From Citricoccus sp. WCRC_4 (GTDB taxonomy: Bacteria; Actinomycetota; Actinomycetes; Actinomycetales; Micrococcaceae): DNA of 8,347 nucleotides. The translations under genes were made by a program, and so were the position numbers. Each line of letters opens with the position of its first letter. The stretch's first letter is position 1. The notes beneath the pieces were generated by a model. That model worked only from the letters and a program-made list of their open reading frames with translations. It did not search any database and had not been told where the DNA came from. The stretch is from positions 1 through 8,347 of the forward strand of contig JAPFFX010000326.1 of assembly GCA_026645375.1 (NCBI GenBank), written 5' to 3'. This document shows positions 1-6,236 of the stretch, one piece after another.

Positions 1-40
1 GACGGCTCCCCCGGGCGTCCCGGTGCGGGCGGCACGTGGG
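1..40 (-). other. Downstream edge of arc; possible leader of the next minus-strand gene
   Basis: These 40 bases follow the arc stop codon in the direction of transcription. Read on the minus strand they hold a purine-rich GGGGGAG (bases 6-12) that ends 5 nt before the window edge, a distance at which a start codon could lie just outside. In known actinobacterial gene order the Pup deamidase/depupylase gene dop follows arc, so this could be its ribosome binding site. The gene itself is not in the window, so this is inference from neighbourhood only. Confidence 0.25.
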
Positions 41-1783
41 TCACGCGGTCGCTCCCGGGGCCCGGCCGGCGTCGTACCCCTCGGCGGAGGGCAGCCGGTC
101 GCGCACCAGCATCCGCAGGGAGGCCACGCGGCCGCCGCGGTGCCCGGCGATCCGGGCCCACTCCTCCGGGGAGGCGTTGTTCGGCAGGTCCTCCTGCTCG
201 GCGAACTCCTCCTGGACGGCCCGCAGGAGGTGGGCGGTGGTCAGGCCCTTGGCGGCCTCGTCGCGACCGGCGGCGAGGTAGTCCTTGATGGCGTGCTTCT
301 TGGCACGGTCCACGATCGAGGAGATCACGGCCCCGGAGGCGAAGTCGCCGAAGTGCAGGGTGCGGGTGCTGCCGTCCACGTACGTGACCTCCACGTACTC
401 GGTCTCCGGTCCGCGGCTGTAGAGGTGCGCGGTGACGGCGGCGATCATGGCGTCGACGGCGGCCTGGCGTCCCCCGGTGCGCTGGAGCTCGCTGGCGTGC
501 AGGGGCAGCCGGGTGGTGAGGTACTTCCCGAAGATGTCCGCGGCGCCGGTGGCGTCGGGCCGGGAGACATGGATCTTCACGTCCAGCCGACCGGGCCGCA
601 GGATCGCCGGGTCCAGCATGTCCTCGCGGTTGGAGGCACCGATGACGATCACGTTGTCGAGGCGTTCGACGCCGTCGATCTCGGCCAGCAGCTGGGGGAC
701 GATGGTGGTCTCCACGTCCGAGGAGATCCCCGAGCCGCGGGTGCGGAACAGGGACTCCATCTCGTCGAAGAACACCACCACCGGGTAGCCGTCGGAGGCC
801 TTCTCCCGGGCGCGGGCGAAGATGGTGCGGATGTGCCGTTCGGTCTCGCCGACGTACTTGTTCAGCAGCTCGGGACCCTTGATGTTGAGGAAGTAGGATC
901 GCGCCTCCTCCGTGGACCGCGCGGCCAGCGAGGAGGCCACGGCCTTGGCGATCAGGGTCTTGCCGGTGCCGGGCGGGCCGTAGAGCAGGATGCCCTTGGG
1001 CGCCTTGAGGCCGTGTTCGCGGTACAGGCCCGGGTGCAGGAAGGGCAGCTCGATCGAGTCGCGGATCTGTTCGATCTGCTCGCCGAGTCCGCCGATGTCC
1101 TCGTAGCTGACGTCGGGCACCTCCTCCAGCACCACGTCCTGGACCTCGGTGAGCGGGACCAGGTCCAGGGCATAGCCGGTGCGCGCGTCCAGGGTGACCG
1201 CGTCACCGACCCGGACCCGCTGGGCGACCAGCCGTTCGGCCCGGCGGACCACGCGTTCCTCGTCGCCGCGGCCGACGACCACCAGCAGGCCCTCGTCCAG
1301 GGTCTCCTTGACCCGCACGAGTTCGCCGGTGCGCTCCCCCTCCACGACGGCCACGATCACCAGGGAGTCGTTGAGCAGCACGTCGCAGCCCTGGGTGATC
1401 CTGGCCTCGTCCAGCAGGGGCGAGACCGCCACCCGGATGCGGCGGCCGTTGTGCAGCACGTCCACCCCGCCCTGGACCGTCGCGGCGATCTCGACGCCCT
1501 CGACGGCCTCGCGGGCCGGGTGCAGCTGCAGGACGGTCGCGAAGCTGAACGGGGCCTCCCCGTCCATCTCCAGGGCCTTCTTCAGCACGGTGATCTCGTC
1601 ACGGGTGGTCTCCAGCAGGTCGACCATGCGGCGGTTGTTCCGCGAGGCCGTCTCGAGCTGGTACTCCAGCGTCCGGTTCTTCTCCACCAGGGTGGCCGTG
1701 CGGCGCTTGGCCGCGTCCAGCTGGCTGGCCAGGGCGGGGTCCACCGCGCTCTCGGCGCCGGTGCCGGGCAGGGAATCGCTCAC
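41..1783 (-). CDS. arc: Proteasome-associated AAA ATPase ARC/Mpa without the C-terminal proteasome-docking tail
   Basis: This encodes a 580-residue hexameric AAA ATPase that recognises Pup-tagged proteins in the cytoplasm and unfolds them. Visible in order: an N-terminal coiled coil (about residues 16-72, the Pup-binding segment in Mpa), the OB-fold interdomain region (about 75-235), then the AAA module with Walker A GPPGTGKT (269-276, K275), pore loop KYVGE (Y310), Walker B FFDE (D340, E341) and an ILRPGRLD arginine-finger segment. The C-terminal part keeps the family block EDLPN...EWARIAG. The GTG start at 1783 has GGAAAGG 5 nt upstream. Mycobacterial Mpa (609 residues) ends in GQYL, whose penultimate tyrosine opens the 20S gate; this protein ends in APGATA, with its last tyrosine 11 residues from the end (Y570). 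No hidden GQYL is found in the other frames of this stretch. It is the last gene of the minus-strand group, 84 bp after trmI. Family identity is very secure; loss of 20S docking is inference. Confidence 0.96.
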   Translation of the reverse strand: MSDSLPGTGAESAVDPALASQLDAAKRRTATLVEKNRTLEYQLETASRNNRRMVDLLETTRDEITVLKKALEMDGEAPFSFATVLQLHPAREAVEGVEIAATVQGGVDVLHNGRRIRVAVSPLLDEARITQGCDVLLNDSLVIVAVVEGERTGELVRVKETLDEGLLVVVGRGDEERVVRRAERLVAQRVRVGDAVTLDARTGYALDLVPLTEVQDVVLEEVPDVSYEDIGGLGEQIEQIRDSIELPFLHPGLYREHGLKAPKGILLYGPPGTGKTLIAKAVASSLAARSTEEARSYFLNIKGPELLNKYVGETERHIRTIFARAREKASDGYPVVVFFDEMESLFRTRGSGISSDVETTIVPQLLAEIDGVERLDNVIVIGASNREDMLDPAILRPGRLDVKIHVSRPDATGAADIFGKYLTTRLPLHASELQRTGGRQAAVDAMIAAVTAHLYSRGPETEYVEVTYVDGSTRTLHFGDFASGAVISSIVDRAKKHAIKDYLAAGRDEAAKGLTTAHLLRAVQEEFAEQEDLPNNASPEEWARIAGHRGGRVASLRMLVRDRLPSAEGYDAGRAPGATA

Positions 1784-1788
1784 GAGTG

Positions 1789-1795
1789 CCTTTCC
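1789..1795 (-). promoter_or_regulatory. Ribosome binding site of arc
   Basis: GGAAAGG on the minus strand ends 5 nt before the GTG codon at 1783. It supports that GTG as the start even though it is not an ATG. Confidence 0.6.
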
Positions 1796-1837
1796 GGTCG
1801 AGGGGCTTGGCGGATGCCCCGTCGGCCTTGCCCGTCC

Positions 1838-1843
1838 ATCCTA
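1838..1843 (-). promoter_or_regulatory. Possible internal promoter (-10 box) for arc
   Basis: The minus strand carries TAGGAT, which fits the actinobacterial TANNNT -10 pattern, inside the 84-bp trmI-arc gap. Transcription would begin near 1831 and give arc a leader of about 48 nt that contains its ribosome binding site. I see no good -35 element 16-19 nt upstream, so this is only a candidate. If real, arc could be expressed apart from the upstream HAD-protease-trmI genes. Confidence 0.35.
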
Positions 1844-1867
1844 GGCGCGAGGGGCGGGGCTCGTCCC

Positions 1868-2926
1868 TCAGAGGTCCTCGAGGTGGCGCAGCGCCCCGCG
1901 CTGTTCCATGGAGGCGGCCTCCTTGGCGGCCTTGCGGGCCTTCTTGTCCGTCACCGGTCGCTCCCCCAGGGCCTGCGGGGTCCAGCGGGACTCGTCAGCC
2001 GGCTGCCACGCCTCGATGTCCTCGGCGGAGAACTCGGAGACCTTGGACCGCTTCTTCAGCTGCAGGGCCTCCTCGCCCGAGGCCAGCCGCCGGCAGGTGA
2101 TCAGGAACCCGGTGTGGGCCACCATCCGGTGGTCGGGGCGCACGGCCAGGCCGTCCAGGTGCCAGCCGCGCACCATCGTCTCGGAGGCCTCCGTCTGGGT
2201 GAACCGGCCGTCGGCCCGGATGGCCTCGGCGACCCGGGACAGCTGGGTGGCGGTGGCCACGTAGTTGAGCCACACCCCGCCGGGGGTCAGCACGGTGGCC
2301 ACTGCGTCCAGGCACTCCCATGGGGCCAGCATGTCCAGCACCACGCGGTCCACGCTGCCCGGGGCGTGCACGCGCGTCATCTCCTCCTGGGCATCGCCCA
2401 GGTGGATCTGCCACGCCGGGTGCTCGCCGCCGAAGAACGTCTGGACGTTGGCCCGGGCCACGTCCGCGAACTCGGGGCGCCGTTCGTAGGAGTGCAGTTC
2501 GCCGAGGTCACCGACGGCCCGCAGCAGGGAGATCGACAGCCCGCCCGAACCGACGCCCGCCTCCACCACACGGGCACCGGGGAAGATGTCGGCCATCTGC
2601 ACGATCTGGCCGGCATCCTTGGGGTAGACCACGGTCGCCCCGCGGGGCATGGACAGCACGAAGTCGCTCAGCAGCGGCCGCAGCACCTGGTAGTCGTGGC
2701 CCGCGGAGTTCTGCACCACGACCCCGTCGGGGCCACCGAGCAGGTCGTCGTGGCGCAGCACCCCCTGATAGCTGTGGAACTGGCCGCCGGGGGTGAGCGT
2801 GATGGTGTTCAGCCGTCCCTTGGCGTCCTTGAGCTGGACCCGCTGTCCGGGCCGGAGCGGGCCGCGGCGCTCGGAGGCGCCGACCGGGCCGGGCCGGGCG
2901 GTGGACGGGCTGGTGGAGTCGGTCAT
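1868..2926 (-). CDS. trmI: tRNA (adenine-58-N1)-methyltransferase TrmI
   Basis: This 352-residue SAM-dependent enzyme methylates N1 of A58 in the T-loop of tRNA, and family members work as homotetramers. An N-terminal small beta domain (about residues 22-75, with LTPGGQFHSYQG) precedes the Rossmann methyltransferase. The SAM-binding motif VVEAGVGSGGLS is at about 120-131, the acidic ribose-binding position is E148 in SYERR, and the catalytic-loop motif LDMLAPWE has D198. The fold should end near LITCRR (about residue 275). After it comes a tail of about 75 residues rich in Lys, Arg and Glu and probably helical near its end; the mycobacterial homologue Rv2118c (280 residues) lacks a tail of this length. 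The ATG at 2926 has AGGAAG 11 nt upstream, a rather long spacing. The gene starts 39 bp after the M50 protease stop and is probably co-transcribed with it. Closeness to the Pup-proteasome genes is a standing feature of actinobacterial chromosomes. Confidence 0.95.
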   Translation of the reverse strand: MTDSTSPSTARPGPVGASERRGPLRPGQRVQLKDAKGRLNTITLTPGGQFHSYQGVLRHDDLLGGPDGVVVQNSAGHDYQVLRPLLSDFVLSMPRGATVVYPKDAGQIVQMADIFPGARVVEAGVGSGGLSISLLRAVGDLGELHSYERRPEFADVARANVQTFFGGEHPAWQIHLGDAQEEMTRVHAPGSVDRVVLDMLAPWECLDAVATVLTPGGVWLNYVATATQLSRVAEAIRADGRFTQTEASETMVRGWHLDGLAVRPDHRMVAHTGFLITCRRLASGEEALQLKKRSKVSEFSAEDIEAWQPADESRWTPQALGERPVTDKKARKAAKEAASMEQRGALRHLEDL

Positions 2927-2937
2927 GCGTTGCGGGT

Positions 2938-2943
2938 CTTCCT
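2938..2943 (-). promoter_or_regulatory. Ribosome binding site of trmI
   Basis: AGGAAG on the minus strand lies 11 nt before the ATG at 2926, in the short gap after the M50 protease gene. The spacing is long but nothing better is present. Confidence 0.4.
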
Positions 2944-2965
2944 GGTGGGGTGGGTGGCTGGGGTT

Positions 2966-4117
2966 TCAGCGTGTGCGGCCCGTGGTCAGCCACTCGACGA
3001 CGTCGGGCTGGCGCAGGACACCGCACACCGTGCCGTCGGGAGCCAGTACAGCGTATTCGGCCCCGTCCACCGCGGCGAGCCGGTCCACGAGGGGACGGCC
3101 GGCGTCGGTGGCCTGGACGACCGCCCCCGGCGACAGGGCCCGGGCCACGGCGGCGGCGGGCACGACGGTCGCCTCGGTGTCCGGGACGGAGGCCAGGGCC
3201 GCCTCGTCGACGACGGCCTCCGGCACTCCCGTGGGCGAGATGAGGACCGCGCGGGCACCGGCCGGACGGTCCAGGACCTGCGCCACGGTGATGGTGGCCG
3301 GCAGGCCGACGGCCGGGTGCATGAGCTGGGCCGCGGTCAGGGTGGGCACCCGCAGTCTCAGGTGCGCCCCGCGGATCGCCTCCGTGGCACCGGTCCACAG
3401 GAAGTAGCCGACCATCACGAGGATGACGATCAGGGGGATGTCCGCCTGCCTGCCCTGCAGCAACGGCACCACCACGACGGCGACCACCAGGGCCACCACG
3501 ATGACCCGGCCGGCCCAGCCGGCGGCGATGGTGCCGCGGTCCTGGTCGCCGGTGAACGCCCACACGGTGGACTCGACGATGCGCCCGCCGTCCAGCGGCA
3601 GCCCCGGCAGGGCGTTGAAGATCGCCACCAGCCAGTTGGCGTAGGTGAAGATGCCCAGCAGCAGGCTCCCGACGCCGTCCGGCTGCCACGTGGCCATCAG
3701 GAGCTGGCCGGCCAGGGCCAGGACCACGTTGGCCGCCGGTCCGGCCAGGGCCGTCACGAGGGACTTGCCCGGGCTGGCCTGGAAGGCCCCGAACTGGGTG
3801 TGCCCGCCCCACAGGTTCAGCACGATCTCCGTGGTGGGCCAGCGGAACAGGCGGGCACTGCCGGCGTGGGCGAGCTCGTGCGCCAGGACGGAGAGCAGCA
3901 GCAGCACGGCGTAGAGGAACGCGATCCCGTAGGCGCCCCAGCCGAGCTCGGGGAACAACCGGGCGACCTGCGGACCGAACAACAGCACGACGAACAGGGC
4001 GATGAGCGACCAGCTCCAGGACAGGTAGACCGGGACACCGAGGAGTCGTCCCAGCCGGAGCATGCCGCTGCGCTGCGGAGCGGTGTCCGCAGCGGCGGCC
4101 CGGGCGGGCCCGGTCAC
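2966..4117 (-). CDS. Site-2-type M50 membrane metalloprotease with C-terminal CBS-pair region
   Basis: This is a 383-residue integral membrane protein of the M50 family, zinc proteases that cut substrates within the membrane. About six hydrophobic segments can be seen (near residues 34-55, 62-80, 118-143, 150-170, 202-221 and 226-245). The zinc site is HELAH (80-84) at the end of the second segment, and the third ligand is D176 in NALPGLPLDGGR (168-179). From about 259 to the end is a soluble region resembling two CBS motifs (starts TAAQLMHP, ends VCGVLRQPDVVEWL); CBS pairs often bind adenine nucleotides and could regulate the protease. The GTG at 4117 overlaps the HAD stop in GTGA and has GGAAG 6 nt upstream; the next start, ATG at 4063, has no ribosome binding site. 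Its substrate cannot be read from the sequence. It shares the neighbourhood but not an obvious mechanism with ARC. Confidence 0.9.
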   Translation of the reverse strand: MTGPARAAAADTAPQRSGMLRLGRLLGVPVYLSWSWSLIALFVVLLFGPQVARLFPELGWGAYGIAFLYAVLLLLSVLAHELAHAGSARLFRWPTTEIVLNLWGGHTQFGAFQASPGKSLVTALAGPAANVVLALAGQLLMATWQPDGVGSLLLGIFTYANWLVAIFNALPGLPLDGGRIVESTVWAFTGDQDRGTIAAGWAGRVIVVALVVAVVVVPLLQGRQADIPLIVILVMVGYFLWTGATEAIRGAHLRLRVPTLTAAQLMHPAVGLPATITVAQVLDRPAGARAVLISPTGVPEAVVDEAALASVPDTEATVVPAAAVARALSPGAVVQATDAGRPLVDRLAAVDGAEYAVLAPDGTVCGVLRQPDVVEWLTTGRTR

Positions 4118-4881
4118 GGGGCGCTTCCGTGCCGGCCGCCGGCCACGGGTGCCAGGGACCGGTCCGGCTTTCCGGCCAGCCTGCGGCCCACGTGCCCCAG
4201 GTCCGCCGGGAGGCGTCCGGCCAGCGAGGTCCAGTGCTCCCACCGGGGATCGGCCGGCAAGGGCATCACGTGCGGCACGGCCACGACCGGCAACCCCGCC
4301 GCGGCGGCGGACTCCAGGCCCGGCAACGAGTCCTCGATCGCCACGCACCGCGGGCGCCGCAGCCCGGCCACCCGGCGGGCCATGACGTCGAAGGCCGTGG
4401 CGTACGGCTCCGGGTGGGGCTTGCCGTGCAGCACCATGTCCCCGGTGACCAGGAACTCGAAGGACCCCGCGGGCATGGCCGCGGCGACGACGCCGGCCAG
4501 CGGTGCATGCGACATGGTCACCAGGGCGCTGGGCACGCCCGCTGCGCGCAGTGCCGCGAGCAGCTCGCGGGCGCCCGGCCGCCAGGGGACGGAGCGGTTG
4601 ATGCCGTCGATGACATCGCCCATGGTGTGGCCGATGATCTCCTCCACGCCGAGGCGCACCCCGGCCTGCTGCAGCAATCGGGCGCCGTGGTCGAGGGCCT
4701 GGCCCACCAGAGACTGCGCGAGGGCGTCCGTCCAGGTGCCGCCGGCCTCCTCCACGAGGCGCCGCTGGCTCTCGTTCCACAGGGGCTCGGTGTCCACGAT
4801 GGTCCCGTCCATGTCCCAGAAGACGGCGGCGGGCATCTCGTCTGGAAGGCACCGGCCTGCGGCCTCATCAGGGGTGGACAT
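4114..4881 (-). CDS. HAD-superfamily phosphatase (beta-phosphoglucomutase-like)
   Basis: This 255-residue cytoplasmic enzyme belongs to the haloacid dehalogenase superfamily, which transfers phosphate through an aspartyl intermediate. All four motifs are present: motif I FWDMDGTIVD (D23 nucleophile, D25 acid/base), motif II LVTMS (T122), motif III KPHPEPY (K154) and motif IV AIEDSLPG (E183, D184 for magnesium). An alpha-helical cap (about residues 32-100) lies between motifs I and II, as in phosphoglucomutase-like and gph-like phosphatases. The substrate cannot be determined. The ATG at 4881 is chosen because a TAGACT -10-like box ends exactly 7 nt before it, indicating a leaderless mRNA; the open frame continues upstream to 4968 and an internal ATG at 4836 is possible but has no ribosome binding site. 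It is the first gene of the minus-strand group and overlaps the M50 protease start by 4 bp. Confidence 0.92.
   Translation of the reverse strand: MSTPDEAAGRCLPDEMPAAVFWDMDGTIVDTEPLWNESQRRLVEEAGGTWTDALAQSLVGQALDHGARLLQQAGVRLGVEEIIGHTMGDVIDGINRSVPWRPGARELLAALRAAGVPSALVTMSHAPLAGVVAAAMPAGSFEFLVTGDMVLHGKPHPEPYATAFDVMARRVAGLRRPRCVAIEDSLPGLESAAAAGLPVVAVPHVMPLPADPRWEHWTSLAGRLPADLGHVGRRLAGKPDRSLAPVAGGRHGSAP
4124..4128 (-). promoter_or_regulatory. Ribosome binding site inside the HAD gene that selects the GTG start of the M50 protease
   Basis: GGAAG on the minus strand lies 6 nt before the GTG at 4117 and within the last codons of the HAD gene. Together with the 4-bp GTGA overlap it indicates translational coupling and decides this start over the ATG at 4063. 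Confidence 0.6.
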
Positions 4882-4888
4882 GGGCTCC

Positions 4889-4894
4889 AGTCTA
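4889..4894 (-). promoter_or_regulatory. -10 box of a probable leaderless promoter for the HAD-M50-trmI-arc group
   Basis: TAGACT on the minus strand fits TANNNT and is followed by exactly 7 nt and then the ATG at 4881, so the predicted transcript begins at or next to the start codon. A GGAG lies in those 7 nt but only 3 nt from the ATG, too close for a normal ribosome binding site. The -35 region is poorly defined. Confidence 0.5.
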
Positions 4895-4929
4895 GGGGGC
4901 GCACGGCAACGGGCCGGCAGGCTGACGTC

Positions 4930-4959
4930 TGGCACGGCCCTGATGCACGGGTCTAGGGT
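4930..4959 (+). promoter_or_regulatory. Probable leaderless promoter for the PAC2-family gene
   Basis: TAGGGT (4954-4959) fits the TANNNT -10 pattern and is followed by 7 nt and the ATG at 4967. A weak -35 candidate TGGCAC (4930-4935) stands 18 nt upstream of it. The alternative reading is that AGGG within the same box serves as a ribosome binding site, 8 nt before the ATG, which would need a promoter further upstream. Confidence 0.5.
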
Positions 4960-4966
4960 GGCAGTC

Positions 4967-5863
4967 ATGGCGCAGGACGAGAAGAAGGACGACAGGAACC
5001 ACCCCCGCGGGCTCCCGGACCACCTGGCCGCGTCCGTCTCCGGGCGCCGGCCGGTGATCCTCGTCGCCGCCTTCGAGGGCTGGAACGATGCCGGCGAGGC
5101 CGCGACCGACGCGGTCGAGCTGTTGCGGCGCCAGCTCGGTGCCTCGTCCGCCGGCTCCCTGACCGACGGGGACTACTACGACTACCAGTTCACCCGTCCC
5201 ACCGTGGTGCGCGACGCCGACGGCCTCGGCACGCTGTCCTGGCCGCAGACCCGCATGTACCGGGCCACGACCGCACCGGACGGCGTCGACCTGCTGCTGG
5301 TCAGCGGGGCCGAGCCCAGTTACCGCTGGCAGGCGTTCACCGCGGAATTGCTCACCCACGCGGCCGAGCAGAACGTGGACGCGGTGGTGATGCTCGGGGC
5401 GCTGCTGGCGGACGTTCCCCACACCCGACCGCTGCCCGCCTCGCCGTCCAGCGCCGATCCCGAACTACGCGAACTGCTCGGCGCCCGGCGCCCCACGTAC
5501 GAGGGCCCCACCGGGATCGTCGGGGTCATCACGGACACCGCCGCGCGGGCGGGCCTGCCGACGGTCTCCGTGTGGGCGACCGTGCCGCACTACGTGTCCC
5601 AGGCTCCCTCGCCGAAGGCCGAACTGGCACTGCTGCGCCGGCTGGAGGACATCCTCCAGCTCACCATCGACCTCAAGCCGCTCGCCGAGGACGCCCAGGC
5701 CTGGGAACGCGGTGTCAACGAGCTGGCCGGCGAGGACCCGGACGTGGCCGCCTACGTGGAACAGCTCGAACGGGCGCGTGACACCGAGGACCTCCCGGAG
5801 GCCACGGGCGAGGCGATCGCCCGGGAGTTCGAGCGCTACCTGCGGCGGCGGCGCCGGGACTGA
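4967..5863 (+). CDS. PAC2-family protein (proteasome assembly chaperone-like)
   Basis: This encodes a 298-residue soluble cytoplasmic protein of the PAC2 family, named after the eukaryotic proteasome assembly chaperone 2. The family signature is AAFEGWNDAGEAAT (about residues 34-47), followed by alternating beta strands and helices including VDLLLVSGAEPSYRW, VVMLGALLADVPHTRP and GPTGIVGVITDTAARAG, the typical Rossmann-like core. The end is a charged helical segment rich in Glu and Arg that finishes in ERYLRRRRRD, with no HbYX tail of the kind eukaryotic chaperones use to bind 20S alpha rings. The N-terminus is short, charged and has no signal peptide. The frame is open far upstream as an antisense artefact, so the ATG at 4967 rests on the promoter spacing and on the family start; GTG at 4958 is a less likely alternative. 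It diverges from the HAD gene. Its biochemical role in actinobacteria is not established. Confidence 0.92.
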   Translation: MAQDEKKDDRNHPRGLPDHLAASVSGRRPVILVAAFEGWNDAGEAATDAVELLRRQLGASSAGSLTDGDYYDYQFTRPTVVRDADGLGTLSWPQTRMYRATTAPDGVDLLLVSGAEPSYRWQAFTAELLTHAAEQNVDAVVMLGALLADVPHTRPLPASPSSADPELRELLGARRPTYEGPTGIVGVITDTAARAGLPTVSVWATVPHYVSQAPSPKAELALLRRLEDILQLTIDLKPLAEDAQAWERGVNELAGEDPDVAAYVEQLERARDTEDLPEATGEAIAREFERYLRRRRRD

Positions 5864-5901
5864 TCCCCCCGGAGGGCTGGCGGGTCGGCAGCCACCGGCG
5901 G

Positions 5902-5907
5902 TAGGGT
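5902..5907 (+). promoter_or_regulatory. Possible -10 box upstream of the GH3 gene
   Basis: TAGGGT is the only TANNNT match on the plus strand in the intergenic region and is identical to the hexamer before the PAC2 gene. It has TGGCGG 18 nt upstream, similar to the TGGCAC at that gene. If used, the GH3 mRNA would have a leader of about 325 nt. It overlaps the hairpin at 5906-5925, which argues for caution. Confidence 0.25.
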
Positions 5908-5925
5908 TCCGGCGAGGACCGGAAC
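5906..5925 (+). terminator. Possible hairpin terminator after the PAC2 gene
   Basis: GTTCCGG and CCGGAAC form a perfect 7-bp stem around a 6-nt CGAGGA loop, starting 43 nt after the PAC2 stop codon. No T-run follows, so it would be an L-shaped hairpin of the sort often proposed in actinobacteria, or merely a 3' stabilising structure. Confidence 0.4.
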
Positions 5926-6057
5926 ACGCCATCGGAATCCTCCCGGTCACGGGTCCGATCCTCGCGCAGGCCGGTGTCGATGCCGTCTCAGGGGCAGTCG
6001 TCCAGGTGCATCGACGAGAAGGGCTCACCATTGACCGCAGTGTGCTGACGCGCTGCC

Positions 6058-6094
6058 GGTTCTCGAGGCGGAACACCTCTCCAGACCGAGAACC
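6058..6094. repeat. 8-bp inverted repeat upstream of the GH3 gene
   Basis: GGTTCTCG (6058-6065) and CGAGAACC (6087-6094) are exact inverted copies separated by 21 nt, with a smaller GAGG/CCTC pairing inside. The second copy ends 146 nt before the GH3 start codon. It could be an RNA hairpin in the leader or paired half-sites for a DNA-binding regulator; it does not match the CebR-type operator TGGGAGCGCTCCCA known for actinobacterial beta-glucoside genes. Confidence 0.4.
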
Positions 6095-6230
6095 ATTCCC
6101 CCGCTGACCCGGGACCTCGGCCTCACCCCGTCCCGTCACCGGCATCTCCCGGGCCTCCATCCCTGCCTTGGCCCCACCCTGCGGCCACACCCGCGGCGGA
6201 CCAGGGCACATCCGGCGACCCGCGGTCGTC

Positions 6231-6236
6231 AAGGAG
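6231..6236 (+). promoter_or_regulatory. Ribosome binding site of the GH3 gene
   Basis: AAGGAG lies 4 nt before the ATG at 6241 and 10 nt before an in-frame GTG at 6247. Either codon could be used; the two products would differ by two residues in the signal peptide. Confidence 0.65.

Noticed and set aside
4118..4852. Upstream extension of the M50 protease frame by 245 codons.
   Set aside because: This part overlaps the HAD gene, has no family similarity, and a GTG with ribosome binding site and GTGA coupling exists at 4117.
23..4966. A stop-free plus-strand frame of nearly 5 kb running antisense to four genes and in frame into the PAC2 gene, as if coding for a giant protein.
   Set aside because: It mirrors the codon structure of the minus-strand genes in high-GC DNA, where antisense stops are rare. 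Its translation is low-complexity (Gly, Ala, Arg, His, Gln) with no domain, whereas the minus-strand products have complete catalytic motifs.
6031..6061. TTGACC as the -35 box of a GH3 promoter.
   Set aside because: At 16-19 nt downstream the sequence is GC-rich with no TANNNT match, so half of the promoter is missing.
5930..6107. Possible gene remnant in the PAC2-GH3 gap (a short plus-strand frame with hydrophobic stretches).
   Set aside because: There is no start with a ribosome binding site independent of the PAC2 gene, no recognisable motif, and it is too short to separate from chance.
6189..6225. Repeated 8-mer ACCCGCGG, 29 bp apart, as an operator pair.
   Set aside because: An 8-base repeat of G and C is expected by chance at fair frequency in sequence of this composition, and no third copy was noticed nearby.
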